NCBI RefSeq assembly: GCF_048892425.1
Contig: NZ_JBLZHU010000001.1
Coordinates: 1-64,000 of the forward strand
Direction: 5' to 3'
Origin: Pacificispira sp002696645
GTDB lineage: Bacteria > Pseudomonadota > Alphaproteobacteria > UBA8366 > Aestuariispiraceae
DNA length: 64,000 nucleotides
The first letter of the stretch is position 1, and the number at the start of each line of letters is the position of its first letter. The position numbers and the translations under genes were made by a program. Under the pieces are notes generated by a model. The model did no database searches. It was not told where the DNA came from and saw only the letters and a list, made by a program, of their open reading frames with translations. Shown piece after piece: positions 35,110 to 44,527 of the stretch.

Positions 35110-36294
35110 CTAGGCCAGCGATTCAACTGCCATGGCGATGCCTTGACCACCGCCAATGCACATTGTGATCAGCCCCAGTTTTTTTCCAGTGCGGCGCAAT
35201 TCGTACACTGTTTTGACGGTCAGAATAGCGCCTGTCGCCCCGACGGGATGACCCAGTGCAATGGCCCCGCCATTGGGGTTCAGCTTTTCAGGGTCGAATC
35301 CCAACTCATTGGCCACCGCACAGGCCTGTGCGGCAAAAGCCTCGTTGGATTCAATAACATCAAAATCCTCAATCTTTAGGCCGGTTCGCTCCAATAGGCG
35401 TCGGACGGCCGGCACCGGGCCAATGCCCATGCGTGTTGGATCAACACCGGCATGCGCATATCCAACAATACGCGCCAGGGGGGTGCGACCGGCTTTCTGG
35501 GCGGCTGTTTCCGACATCAGCACCAGGGCGGCGGCCCCGTCATTGATACCTGACGCATTGCCTGCCGTAACCGATCCATCCTTTTGAAAAACCGGACGCA
35601 GGCTTGCCATTCCGTCCAGCGTTGCATCCCGGCGGGGATGTTCATCCGTGTCGAAGGAGACGGTTTCGCGCCGTGATTTCACTTCAATCGGGATGATCTG
35701 GTCTTTGAAAAAGCCCTTGTCGATGGCGTTGATGGCCCGACGATGGCTTTCTACGGCTATCTTATCCTGGGTTTCACGGTTGATCCCCTTATCTTTTGCA
35801 ACATTTTCTGCTGTCACCCCCATATGCGCCCCATCGAAAGGGTCGCTTAAAACGCCAATCAGCATGTCGGTGAAGGCAAGGTCCCCCATTTTATGGCCGG
35901 TTCGGATAGATCGTGTGGCATGGGGGGATCGGCTCATCGATTCCGCGCCCCCGACCAGCATTGTCGATGCATCGCCCAGCATAATCGATTGGGCGCCGCT
36001 GATGATAGCCTGCAGTCCAGAGCCACACAGGCGGTTCAAGGTCAGGGCAGGGGTATCCAGTTTCACCCCGGCTGCGATGGAAACCGCGCGGGACAGATAC
36101 ATGTCGCGCGGTTCGGTATGGATGATGTTCCCAAAGACAGCTTGATCGATCTCTTCGGCATCTACGCCGCTGCGGTCAATCGCGGCCTTTGCCGCCGCTG
36201 CCCCCAGTTCGATGGGTGGGATGCTGCTCAGGCTGCCATCGAACGACCCGATTGCTGTGCGGGCGCCGCTTAAGATTACAACTGATTCTGCCAT
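35110..36294 (-). CDS. Acetyl-CoA C-acyltransferase (thiolase)
   Basis: 394 residues from ATG 36294, with GGAGG 5 nt upstream. Active-site residues are Cys90 in LNRLCGSGLQ, His in GHPVGATGA and the second Cys in CIGGGQG. It cleaves 3-ketoacyl-CoA with CoA, the last step of a beta-oxidation round. It is the last gene of the long minus-strand operon and converges with the helicase gene 15 nt away. Confidence 0.92.
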   Translation of the reverse strand: MAESVVILSGARTAIGSFDGSLSSIPPIELGAAAAKAAIDRSGVDAEEIDQAVFGNIIHTEPRDMYLSRAVSIAAGVKLDTPALTLNRLCGSGLQAIISGAQSIMLGDASTMLVGGAESMSRSPHATRSIRTGHKMGDLAFTDMLIGVLSDPFDGAHMGVTAENVAKDKGINRETQDKIAVESHRRAINAIDKGFFKDQIIPIEVKSRRETVSFDTDEHPRRDATLDGMASLRPVFQKDGSVTAGNASGINDGAAALVLMSETAAQKAGRTPLARIVGYAHAGVDPTRMGIGPVPAVRRLLERTGLKIEDFDVIESNEAFAAQACAVANELGFDPEKLNPNGGAIALGHPVGATGAILTVKTVYELRRTGKKLGLITMCIGGGQGIAMAVESLA

Positions 36295-36323
36295 GATGGC
36301 CTCCATTTGGTTAGGGTCGTCGG

Positions 36324-37094
36324 TTATTGGCTTTTGCCACCTTTGACGAAGCGGGAAATGGCTGCAACCATTTCTGGGGAGCCCCCAAGCTCGCCCTGAT
36401 AATCTCGCTCCAGGTCCAACTGCGCAGCCAGGCCGGTTTCACAGGCGGTATTGACCAATTGTTTGGTTCTTTTGATGGCGTTTGGGGCCAGTCGGGCAAT
36501 TCTGGTCGCAGCTTCCTGAACCTTTGCATCCAACATGTCAGCGGGATGTACCTGCCAGACAAGCCCCCATGTCAGGGCGTCTTGTGCTGATATCTTCTCG
36601 CCCAACAACATTGCGGCCATTGCGCGTGTGCGTCCTGCCGCTGCGGGGAAGAAGAATGTGTTGCCGCCATCGGGCACCAGGGCAATCTGTGAAAAGGGCT
36701 CCAGGAAATATGCATCCTGACTGGCGATGACGATGTCACAGGCCAGCGCAATGCCGACCGATACACCGGCGCAGGGACCATTGACCCGTGATATGATCAG
36801 CAATCGGCTGCGCCTCAGGGCCAAGATCAGTGGATTGAAATGATCCTCCAGTACCGTGTACAAATCACAGCCCGTATCCAAATCCACGGTGGAGAGGTCA
36901 TAGCCTGTGCCAAAGGCCCGCCCATTTCCGGTCAGAATGACAACTTTGACTCCAGCGCTTTGTTCCAGGGAATGCAGCGCGTCGATCAATTCATCTGCGG
37001 TCTGATCACGCAGGGCATTCAGTTTCTCTGGTCGGTTTACGCAGATCGTGGCGATGGCGCCGTCAATCTCTACGGTTAGATCTTGATAGGTCAT
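36324..37094 (-). CDS. Enoyl-CoA hydratase/isomerase
   Basis: 256 residues from ATG 37094, overlapping the previous stop as ATGA; a longer frame to 37196 is rejected. Crotonase-fold motifs are VNRPEKLNALRD, GRAFGTGYDL, the oxyanion-hole region NGPCAGVSVGIALACD and FSQIALVPDGG. The catalytic acids of classical hydratase are not all obvious; PaaG-like isomerase activity is an alternative. It probably acts on the intermediate between the carboxylase and the thiolase. Confidence 0.83.
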   Translation of the reverse strand: MTYQDLTVEIDGAIATICVNRPEKLNALRDQTADELIDALHSLEQSAGVKVVILTGNGRAFGTGYDLSTVDLDTGCDLYTVLEDHFNPLILALRRSRLLIISRVNGPCAGVSVGIALACDIVIASQDAYFLEPFSQIALVPDGGNTFFFPAAAGRTRAMAAMLLGEKISAQDALTWGLVWQVHPADMLDAKVQEAATRIARLAPNAIKRTKQLVNTACETGLAAQLDLERDYQGELGGSPEMVAAISRFVKGGKSQ

Positions 37095-37702
37095 GGGTTC
37101 CCCGCTTGTTGTTGTGCCAGGCGCCACTTTAGTTGTGGCATCCGGTCTGCGCCAAAAAAATTCTCGCCCTTGAAAATGAAAAAGGGTACTCCCCAAACCT
37201 CTAGCTCGATGGCACGCTGATTTGCTCTGATCAGAGAATCTTTAGAGTTCTGCGCGGATAGCAAGGTCTGTGCTTCTTGCGCCTGGATGTTTAAATCCGC
37301 ACATAATTCGATCAACACTGCAGCGTCACTGATATCAAGACCTGAAGCAAAATGGGCCTTAAACGCCATTACGGCAAAATCGGTTTCCAGACCAGGATGG
37401 GATTGTCGTATCCCATAGAATAACCGTGCAGCGATATGGGTTGATTTTCCAAAAGTCCGGGGAAAAGTGAAAGGCACGCCATAAAATGCAGCGGACCGTT
37501 CCATGTCTTTGCGGATATAGGCGGCCTTAGGGCCGTCTTCCATCGGTGGGGTCATCCCAAAATGCTTGCGCGCCGTCCACAGGAGAATGGGGTGCCAGAC
37601 AAATGTGCAATCATGCGCCGCTCCCAACCCGATAACCTCGTTCAGGCAGCAATATGTATAGGGTGATCCAAAATCAAAATAGAAGTCGACCGTCTTTGCC
37701 AT
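37091..37702 (-). CDS. DsbA-family 2-hydroxychromene-2-carboxylate isomerase-like protein
   Basis: 203 residues from ATG 37702; upstream frame discarded because it overlaps the carboxyltransferase gene. The sequence DFYFDFGSPYTY and C-terminal EVWGVPFFIFKGENFFGADRMPQL are typical of kappa-class GST/HCCA isomerase proteins, which use glutathione. Ser-Pro replaces the CxxC of thiol oxidases. Its presence in an acyl-CoA operon is common but its substrate here is unknown. Confidence 0.8.
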   Translation of the reverse strand: MAKTVDFYFDFGSPYTYCCLNEVIGLGAAHDCTFVWHPILLWTARKHFGMTPPMEDGPKAAYIRKDMERSAAFYGVPFTFPRTFGKSTHIAARLFYGIRQSHPGLETDFAVMAFKAHFASGLDISDAAVLIELCADLNIQAQEAQTLLSAQNSKDSLIRANQRAIELEVWGVPFFIFKGENFFGADRMPQLKWRLAQQQAGNP

Positions 37703-37712
37703 TGTGCATTCT

Positions 37713-39323
37713 CTAAAAACGGAACACGCCATAGCCCGTATCGGCCAATGGGGCATTTAATGCGCTGGTGATCGCCATACCAAGGGCGTTTCGCGTGTCG
37801 ACCGGGTCGATAATGCCATCGTCCCAGATTTGTGACGTTGAATAATACGCAGATAATTGCTCCGAATAGGCGGCGCGGGTGGTTTTGCGTAATTCTTCGA
37901 TCACCGCTTCATCAATTTCTTCCCCATTGCGGCGCATCTGGGCAATTTTGACATCTGCCAATGTGTTGGTTGCCTGTTCTCCCCCCATTACGCCAATCTG
38001 ATGATTAGGCCAGGTGAACAGGAATCGCGCGTCAAAGGCCCGCCCGCACATGCCATAGTTTCCAGCGCCAAAAGACCCATTGCACATCACAGTGAATTTG
38101 GGCACGTGGGAACAGGATTGCGCCATGATCATTTTTGCGCCGTCTTTCGTAATGCCCAATCGTTCATATTCTTTTCCGATCATATAGCCGGTGATATTCT
38201 GCAGATAGACAAGCGGCGTGTTGTTCTGATTGCACAATTCCATGAAATGCGCCCCTTTCAGGGCGGAATCATTGAACAGAACACCGTTATTGCCCAGAAT
38301 ACCAACCTTCCAGCCCCAGATATTGGCGTAACCACAAATCAAAGTCGTGCCATAATCCGGTTGATATTCGTGGAACCTGCTGCCGTCGACGATGCGGGCG
38401 ATCACCTCGCGTATGTCAAAGCCCTTCTTAATGTCATCGGGCAGAATGCCGTATAACTCAGTGGGATCATAATACGGTTCGACCGGCTCTTCCCGCTGAC
38501 AGTCCCATTTCTTTGGATGTTCCCATTGCGCGACGATTTCCCGTCCAATGGCGATGGCTTCGTCTTCTGTTTCTGCGCGATAGTCGCAGGTGCCGCTGAT
38601 TGAGGTGTGCATCGCAGCTCCCCCTAATTCCTCAACGCCAACTTCTTCACCCGTTGCGGCCTTGACCAGCGGGGGACCGCCCAGAAACACTGCGCCTGTG
38701 CCCTGAACAATGACATTATAGTCGGATAGGGCGGGAATATACGCCCCACCCGCCGTGCATTGACCAAAGACCAGAGACAATTGCTTGATCCCCAGCTTGG
38801 ACAACTGGCACTGATTTCTAAAAATGCGACCCGCCATATGACGGTCGGGGAAGACTTCGGACTGCAGTGGCAGAAATCCACCGGCGGAGTCGCACAGATG
38901 AATGACAGGGCTATGGTTTTCCAGGGCAATATCCAGACAGCGGATGATTTTCTTAACTGATAATGGATACCATGCCCCCCCCTTTACGGAGGAATCATCA
39001 GCATGAATAAGAACTTCCCGACCAGAAACGATCCCCAGTCCCGTAATGATGCTGGCACCGGGAGCCTCCCCGTCATAGTCCATATTTCCCGCGAGGCTGG
39101 ACAATTCCAGAAAGGGGGTGCCGGGATCTAACAATCTCTCGACACGTTCTCTGGGCAGCATTTTTCCCTGACGGGCCAGACGGTTCAAATCCCGTTCCGG
39201 GCGCGTGTATCGTGCCGTATTCTGTTTCTCGCGAAAGGTCTCGACCAGTTTGGTATTATGGGCATACCGCGTGCGGAATTCGGGGCTGGAGGTATTGATC
39301 GCCGATTGAATCCTACGCATCAT
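37713..39323 (-). CDS. Acyl-CoA carboxylase, carboxyltransferase subunit
   Basis: 536 residues, the usual length of methylcrotonyl- or geranyl-CoA carboxylase beta subunits. Conserved stretches include PRERVERLLDPGTPFLELS, GQCTAGGAYIPALSDY, GPPLVKAATGEE and the late QATNTLADVK. It transfers carboxyl from biotin to an enoyl-CoA. With an AtuA-like gene in the operon, geranyl-CoA (AtuC) is a good guess, but methylcrotonyl-CoA (LiuB) cannot be excluded from reading alone. Start ATG 39323 or 39320, overlapping the biotin carrier gene end. Confidence 0.85.
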   Translation of the reverse strand: MMRRIQSAINTSSPEFRTRYAHNTKLVETFREKQNTARYTRPERDLNRLARQGKMLPRERVERLLDPGTPFLELSSLAGNMDYDGEAPGASIITGLGIVSGREVLIHADDSSVKGGAWYPLSVKKIIRCLDIALENHSPVIHLCDSAGGFLPLQSEVFPDRHMAGRIFRNQCQLSKLGIKQLSLVFGQCTAGGAYIPALSDYNVIVQGTGAVFLGGPPLVKAATGEEVGVEELGGAAMHTSISGTCDYRAETEDEAIAIGREIVAQWEHPKKWDCQREEPVEPYYDPTELYGILPDDIKKGFDIREVIARIVDGSRFHEYQPDYGTTLICGYANIWGWKVGILGNNGVLFNDSALKGAHFMELCNQNNTPLVYLQNITGYMIGKEYERLGITKDGAKMIMAQSCSHVPKFTVMCNGSFGAGNYGMCGRAFDARFLFTWPNHQIGVMGGEQATNTLADVKIAQMRRNGEEIDEAVIEELRKTTRAAYSEQLSAYYSTSQIWDDGIIDPVDTRNALGMAITSALNAPLADTGYGVFRF

Positions 39324-39807
39324 CTGTCTCCATCATGGCGATCACCTCATCTTTCTCGAACGTCTCTCCTACTGATTTAAGGATATTGGCCAGGATGCCA
39401 TCGCGGGGAGCTACCAAATTTGTTTGCAATTTCATACTCTCAATCGTCAGAACTGTTTCGCCGCGCGCGACAATGGCGCCCGGTTTCTTTTCCAGGTTGA
39501 TGACAACACCAGGCATGGGCGCGCGGATTGCATCTGTTCCTGCCGCTTCAGCTTTGGCGGCATCCCTGGGATCAATGAATTCCACAATCCAGTTTCGACC
39601 GTTTAGATGCAGGTGGACCGTATTGCCGTCGCGGGCCTGTTGATAGGAAATCGTCTCTCCATCAAGTTCAATGGTGCGGTCGGATCCTATGCCGTTGCGC
39701 TCTGTCAAGGCATGGTCGCGCCCGTCCACGTTAACAGTCAGGCCGGGGCGCAACTGTTTCAGGTTCAGCTCGTGGTCGGTTTCAAATAACTTCAGCTTTA
39801 ATGTCAT
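39313..39807 (-). CDS. Biotin carboxyl carrier and BT-like subunit, separate polypeptide
   Basis: 164 residues from ATG 39807, five nt after the biotin carboxylase stop, with GGAGG 10 nt before. The C-terminal 75 residues are a biotinyl domain with Lys126 in IESMKLQ, preceded by APMPGVV. The first 90 residues match the linking region of fused alpha subunits. Together with the previous gene it totals 660 residues, the normal length of a fused alpha subunit, so it appears to be a split version of AtuF/LiuD. Confidence 0.82.
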   Translation of the reverse strand: MTLKLKLFETDHELNLKQLRPGLTVNVDGRDHALTERNGIGSDRTIELDGETISYQQARDGNTVHLHLNGRNWIVEFIDPRDAAKAEAAGTDAIRAPMPGVVINLEKKPGAIVARGETVLTIESMKLQTNLVAPRDGILANILKSVGETFEKDEVIAMMETDDA

Positions 39808-39811
39808 GGGA

Positions 39812-41302
39812 TCAATTCCTCCACGCGCCCATCGCGGCATAGGGGTCCGGTGCCTCAAAAGCGAGTCTTCTGAACTCTCGGAAGGTCAAGGCGGCGGCCA
39901 GCAGAACCTTTGCCGTCGTTGCCGCATCATGGTCCGGCTCGTCCAGGGACTTTTTATGCTCGACGATAAAGTCTGTATGGAGACGTGCCTTGGCAAAGGC
40001 AGGATGTGCAATAATGCGCGCCAGATAATTGATGTTCGTTTCGACCCCCAGCAGAACCGTTTTAGACAAAGCCTGTTGCATCGCCGCAGTTGCAGCCGTC
40101 CGGTCATGACCATGAACAACCAGCTTTGCCAGCATGGAATCGAAATTCAATGTAACATCCTGGCCTTCCAGCAAACCATTCTCGAACCGGATGGCTTCAC
40201 CTGTCGGGATGTTGATTTTCAACAGGCGCCCCGTTGCTGGCATGAAATCGCGCTCAGGCACTTCTGCACAAATCCGGCATTCAATGGCACTGCCATTTAC
40301 AACGATTGCTTCCTGGGGAATTGATATTGGTTGCCCCGCGGCAATTTTGATTTGCAATTCAACCAGATCCAGCCCTGTCACCATCTCAGTTACAGGATGT
40401 TCGACCTGCAATCTGGTGTTCATTTCCAGAAAATAAAATGTGTTGTCGGGCGCCAGGATGAATTCAACGGTACCGGCATTCAGATACTTTGCCGCTTTTG
40501 TCAGTCGAACCGCCGCTGCGCAGATTTCCTGCCGCAGGCCCTCAGGCAGGTTGGCCGCTGGCGCTTCCTCCACAATCTTCTGGAAGCGGCGCTGAATGGA
40601 ACATTCGCGCTCATAAAGATGAATGGCGTTTCCTGCGCCGTCGCCAAAAACCTGTACTTCGATATGACGTGGGCGCTCAATATAGCGTTCTGCATAGATC
40701 GCGCTGTTGGCGAAATAGCGTTGCGCCTCATTCATGGCTGTCTTTGCCAACGATGCCAGTGTTTCGCGATTGCGCACAATACTCATGCCCTTACCGCCCC
40801 CGCCGGCAGATGCCTTGATCAGCAGCGGGAAACCTATTTCACAGGCGGCCGCAACAAAGTGGTCAAGGTCGTCGCCGGCTTGTACAGAAGGGGCAATTGG
40901 TACGTCATGCTTGCGGGCAAATTCCCGCGACCGAATTTTATCCCCCATTAAATCGATGGCATCCGGCGTCGGGCCGATAAAGGCCAGGCCTGCTGTTATG
41001 ACGTGTCGGGCAAAGCCGCTGTTTTCCGATAAGAATCCATAGCCTGGGTGAATGGCCTGCGCTTCGGCTGTCTGGGCTGCCTGTATGATCTGCGCCCCAT
41101 CCAGATAGGCAGAGACAGGCGTATCGCCAAATATTTCAATGGCTTCATCGGCCATTTGGACAAAGCGGCTGCGGCGTTCGCTTGCATGATAAACTGCGAC
41201 GGATATGATTCCGAGACGACGGAGGGTTTCCATGATCCGGCACGCAATTTCACCCCGATTTGCGATCAGGACCTTTGCAAAATAAGGGGTATCACTCGCC
41301 AT
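39812..41302 (-). CDS. Biotin carboxylase subunit of acyl-CoA carboxylase
   Basis: 496 residues. N-terminal KVLIANRGEIACRI, the ATP-grasp glycine loop LLIKASAGGGGKGM, and FLEMNTRLQVEHPVTEMVTGLD are all present. It carboxylates biotin using ATP and bicarbonate. The gene stops where the alpha-subunit chain normally continues into the biotin carrier part. It is separated from the substrate-binding protein gene by a strong hairpin, so its expression may be lower than that of the transporter. Confidence 0.88.
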   Translation of the reverse strand: MASDTPYFAKVLIANRGEIACRIMETLRRLGIISVAVYHASERRSRFVQMADEAIEIFGDTPVSAYLDGAQIIQAAQTAEAQAIHPGYGFLSENSGFARHVITAGLAFIGPTPDAIDLMGDKIRSREFARKHDVPIAPSVQAGDDLDHFVAAACEIGFPLLIKASAGGGGKGMSIVRNRETLASLAKTAMNEAQRYFANSAIYAERYIERPRHIEVQVFGDGAGNAIHLYERECSIQRRFQKIVEEAPAANLPEGLRQEICAAAVRLTKAAKYLNAGTVEFILAPDNTFYFLEMNTRLQVEHPVTEMVTGLDLVELQIKIAAGQPISIPQEAIVVNGSAIECRICAEVPERDFMPATGRLLKINIPTGEAIRFENGLLEGQDVTLNFDSMLAKLVVHGHDRTAATAAMQQALSKTVLLGVETNINYLARIIAHPAFAKARLHTDFIVEHKKSLDEPDHDAATTAKVLLAAALTFREFRRLAFEAPDPYAAMGAWRN

Positions 41303-41331
41303 ACTAAAGGCTCCAAAATATCAGAAAAGAA

Positions 41332-41367
41332 ATGGCGATGGGCACAGCTTTCGCGGCCCATCGCCAT
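41332..41367 (-). terminator. 12-bp hairpin with T-rich tail after the substrate-binding protein gene
   Basis: Perfect arms ATGGCGATGGGC (41332-41343) and GCCCATCGCCAT (41356-41367) with a 12-nt loop. On the minus strand it follows the substrate-binding protein stop by 5 nt and is followed by TTCTTTTCTGA. It fits a partial terminator or mRNA-stabilising 3' hairpin that lets the binding protein be made in excess over downstream genes. Confidence 0.7.
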
Positions 41368-41372
41368 AGACC

Positions 41373-42548
41373 TTAAAACTGTTCGAACTCAGTCACCGGG
41401 GTCACCGTGCCGGCTTCTGGATCGACCTTCAAAACGCGTACCGCCGTTGCAGAGATATGACGGTCCGGTGTGAATGTCAGGGGTAGGGTGATCCCTGCAG
41501 TATCGAAGGGTTCCCCGGATGTCATTTTATCAACTGCACAGGCACGCGTCGGCTCGTCACCGCAACGACGAATTGCCTCAATCATGATTTTAGCAGCAAC
41601 ATATCCTGTCAGAGAATAGCGGTTCAGGGCACCTTGTTCCTCTTCTGTCAGATGTGCCTTGGCCATTTCCATAAAATGCGCCGATCCTTCTGAGCCCATG
41701 GGGGAGATGTAATCTCCGCTGTAATAGGTGTAACCGGATGGGGCCGACAGCTTCATGATTGGTGGCAAAGTTGCGGTTGGGACAGTAGAGATCCGCAGAT
41801 CCATTTTAAATTTACTGGCTTCTTTCAACATGGCAGGAATTTCTGTGGTGACGCCGCCGGCAATCAAAACATTAACGCCGTTTGATCGTGTTCGCAGGAT
41901 CTCCGCCCCGAAGTCTTTCTGACCACGCTTATAGCGGATTGGTTCTGCAGCATCCGCCCCGAATGCATCGATTGCGCGGGTAAAGGCCTCTTCCAATTGA
42001 TTGCCAAAGTCATCATCCTGACGAATGATTCCGTATTTTGCTTTCTCGGGGCTGTCATTGTCATGAATGTATTTTAGTTGTGCGAATAACAGGTCCTGAT
42101 AGGACGCTCCGATCATAAAAATGCTTGGTTTGATCGGATCGATAGAAGCTTTAACGGGAGAGAATGATACGATCGCTGGAATGCTTTCATCTTCCAGAAT
42201 TGGCAGGATCGCCGTCGTGCCAGCCCCCGCACCGGTGCCGATCAAACCAAACAGGCCCTCATCCATCAGTTTGCGCAGCCCCTGAACGGTGCGGGCGGGA
42301 ACATATCCGTCATCTTCTGTTTTGATCACAATATTCCGGCCGTTTATGCCGCCATTGGCATTGATTTCCGCAGCGGCGACGACTGTGCCAAAATGCGCTG
42401 CACGACCAACAAGTGCGGCTGAACTGGTCATTGGCAGGACGTTGCCAATGACAATTTCAGTTTTCGTAACGCCTTCTTCCGCTGATACAGGGGAAAGCGG
42501 CATCAGCAATGTAAGAGCGCATAAAGCGCCAAACCTTAATCTACGCAT
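41373..42548 (-). CDS. ABC transporter substrate-binding protein (HAAT/LivJ-like)
   Basis: 391 residues from ATG 42548, with GAGGA 8 nt upstream. A signal peptide (about 1-22, ending VSAEE) precedes a periplasmic binding protein type I fold (TEIVIGNVLPMTSSAA..., AAEINANGGINGRNI). It belongs to the branched-chain amino acid group, but such proteins also bind aromatic acids, fatty-acid-like compounds and amides. The operon context points to an organic acid substrate of the catabolic pathway. Confidence 0.85.
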   Translation of the reverse strand: MRRLRFGALCALTLLMPLSPVSAEEGVTKTEIVIGNVLPMTSSAALVGRAAHFGTVVAAAEINANGGINGRNIVIKTEDDGYVPARTVQGLRKLMDEGLFGLIGTGAGAGTTAILPILEDESIPAIVSFSPVKASIDPIKPSIFMIGASYQDLLFAQLKYIHDNDSPEKAKYGIIRQDDDFGNQLEEAFTRAIDAFGADAAEPIRYKRGQKDFGAEILRTRSNGVNVLIAGGVTTEIPAMLKEASKFKMDLRISTVPTATLPPIMKLSAPSGYTYYSGDYISPMGSEGSAHFMEMAKAHLTEEEQGALNRYSLTGYVAAKIMIEAIRRCGDEPTRACAVDKMTSGEPFDTAGITLPLTFTPDRHISATAVRVLKVDPEAGTVTPVTEFEQF

Positions 42549-42598
42549 CAGTTTTTCCTCCTCTGGTGTGAAGACCCTCATTTTTTTTACCCTTCTTG

Positions 42599-43645
42599 TC
42601 ATTTTGACAGGGGCCAGTGGGTCCAGTAACGCTTCACATCCCGCCATAGGCCGATAAGGCCCTGTGGCTTGATGCGAAGCATAATTATGATCGTGAGACC
42701 GGTCATAAGACCGCGGATTTCATAGATATAGGTGGATAGCGCTGCACTGACGCCATCGGGCAAAAGGTCTAGAACCTCGCGCGTTGCTTCCGGCAACAGA
42801 ATAATGAAGAACGACCCCAGAACCGCGCCTGCAACCGACCCCAGACCGCCCACAATGATGACAGCCAGGGCTTCAATAGACAGCAGGACATTAAAGATGT
42901 CGACATTGATAAATCGGAATTGAAAGGCCATCAAACCGCCTGCAATCCCAACCATGAAAGACGAGATTGCAAATGCGAAAAGCTTATAGCGTGTCAGGCT
43001 AATGCCCATGACGCGCGCGGCGATATCATGATCCCGGATCGCGTTGAATGCGCGTCCAACCCGGGTCCGTAAGATATTCAGCGCCGCCAATGCTGTCAGG
43101 ATCGCAACAGCCAGCACCAGCAGATACAACTGAACCGGATCAGCAAGGTCCAGACCCAGGAAATTTAAATCTTCGATCCGAACGCCATAGGGGCCGTGGG
43201 TGATATCTTCCGCGTAAAGCAGGAAATGGGTGACGATAAACGAAAATGCCATCGTCGTGATCGCCAGATAGAGCCCTTTTAACCGCAATGAGGGGATACC
43301 CACAAGCAGGCTCAGCAGCGCTGAAACAACCCCAGCAGCAGGCAAGGCTAATTCCGGAGGCCAGCCATAATCGGCGATCAGCAATCCCGTCGTATAGCAA
43401 CCCGCGGCCAGGAATCCGGCCTGACCTAATGATATCAGCCCTGTTGATCCCGTCAGAATGTTAAGGCCGATCGCACCCACCACCATGATCCCGACAGACG
43501 TCAGCATAGCGATCAGATAACCGCTGGCCCAGAAAGGAAATACGAACAGTGCGATTATGAAAACCCCGACCCAGCCCCAGGTGATCGGGTTGTCGCTTAA
43601 CGCGACATGTTTCTGATAGGTTTCGATGAAATGGTGAGTCCGCAT
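42599..43645 (-). CDS. Branched-chain-type ABC transporter permease (LivM-like)
   Basis: 348 residues from ATG 43645, sharing a base with the LivH stop; TTG 43648 is an alternative. About ten membrane segments. The family loop GRAFNAIRDHDIAARVMGISLTRYK (EAA-like coupling region) is clear. It forms the membrane channel with the LivH-like partner. Confidence 0.9.
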   Translation of the reverse strand: MRTHHFIETYQKHVALSDNPITWGWVGVFIIALFVFPFWASGYLIAMLTSVGIMVVGAIGLNILTGSTGLISLGQAGFLAAGCYTTGLLIADYGWPPELALPAAGVVSALLSLLVGIPSLRLKGLYLAITTMAFSFIVTHFLLYAEDITHGPYGVRIEDLNFLGLDLADPVQLYLLVLAVAILTALAALNILRTRVGRAFNAIRDHDIAARVMGISLTRYKLFAFAISSFMVGIAGGLMAFQFRFINVDIFNVLLSIEALAVIIVGGLGSVAGAVLGSFFIILLPEATREVLDLLPDGVSAALSTYIYEIRGLMTGLTIIIMLRIKPQGLIGLWRDVKRYWTHWPLSK

Positions 43646-44517
43646 CAAACGCGCTCCAGATCTTTATCGCCAAACAGCCCATAAGGTCTGATCATGAGGA
43701 CGATGATGATGACGAAGAAGCCAGAAATCTCTTTCAGACCCTGACCGATATAGCCTTCGGAAAGCGCGCCGATTACACCGATGATCAGGCCGCCAAAGCC
43801 GGATCCCAGCGGGGAATCCAACCCCCCCAGGATCGTTGCGGGGAAGGACCGTAACCCTTCGAACCAAAGGTCGGGTGCCCGCGAAAACATAAGCGCAAAG
43901 GCAATGCCGCCCAATCCAGAGACAACTGCAGAAATAGCCCAGGCCAAAGACGATATCCGGCGGACATCAACCCCCATCAAGAGGGCGGCCGTTTCATCCA
44001 TCGCGGTTGCGCGCATCGCGACGCCAATGCGGGTAAAGCGGAAGAACAGGAAGACCACACCACTGATAACGAAGAACAGAAGAATGGCATACAGCTGTTC
44101 AGAAAACAGAATGACGGGCCCGATCTCGACAATGTCATCCTTTATGGACGCATCAAAAGCAGCGGCGTCCGGGCCCCAGATCATAACGATCATACTGCGC
44201 AGAAAAACCGCCAGACCGATGGTTACCATTACGATGGAAAATGCCGGTTGGCCGGTCATCGGGCGTATAAACAGGCGTTCAATGATGATCCCAATCAGCG
44301 CGGCCCCCACAATTGACACGGGTATCAAGGCATAGAAGGGCAGCGTAAGCTCGGTGCCCAGGCTCCAGGAGGTATAGGTGACCAACATCATTACCTCGCC
44401 TTGTGCGAAGTTCAGGACGCCGGTGGTTTTGAAAATAATCGCAAAAGCGATGGCGATGATGCCATAGATGGAACCGATCACCAGACCAGATGCTGCGAAG
44501 TTGAGAAACAGATCCAT
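43645..44517 (-). CDS. Branched-chain-type ABC transporter permease (LivH-like)
   Basis: 290 residues from ATG 44517 with AAGGAGGG upstream. About eight membrane helices. The coupling loop is RIGVAMRATAMDETAALLMGVDVRR, and the N-terminal SGLVIGSIYGIIAIAFAIIFKTTG is typical of LivH. It pairs with LivM and the LivFG ATPases. Confidence 0.9.
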   Translation of the reverse strand: MDLFLNFAASGLVIGSIYGIIAIAFAIIFKTTGVLNFAQGEVMMLVTYTSWSLGTELTLPFYALIPVSIVGAALIGIIIERLFIRPMTGQPAFSIVMVTIGLAVFLRSMIVMIWGPDAAAFDASIKDDIVEIGPVILFSEQLYAILLFFVISGVVFLFFRFTRIGVAMRATAMDETAALLMGVDVRRISSLAWAISAVVSGLGGIAFALMFSRAPDLWFEGLRSFPATILGGLDSPLGSGFGGLIIGVIGALSEGYIGQGLKEISGFFVIIIVLMIRPYGLFGDKDLERV

Positions 44518-44527
44518 AGCGCCCTCC

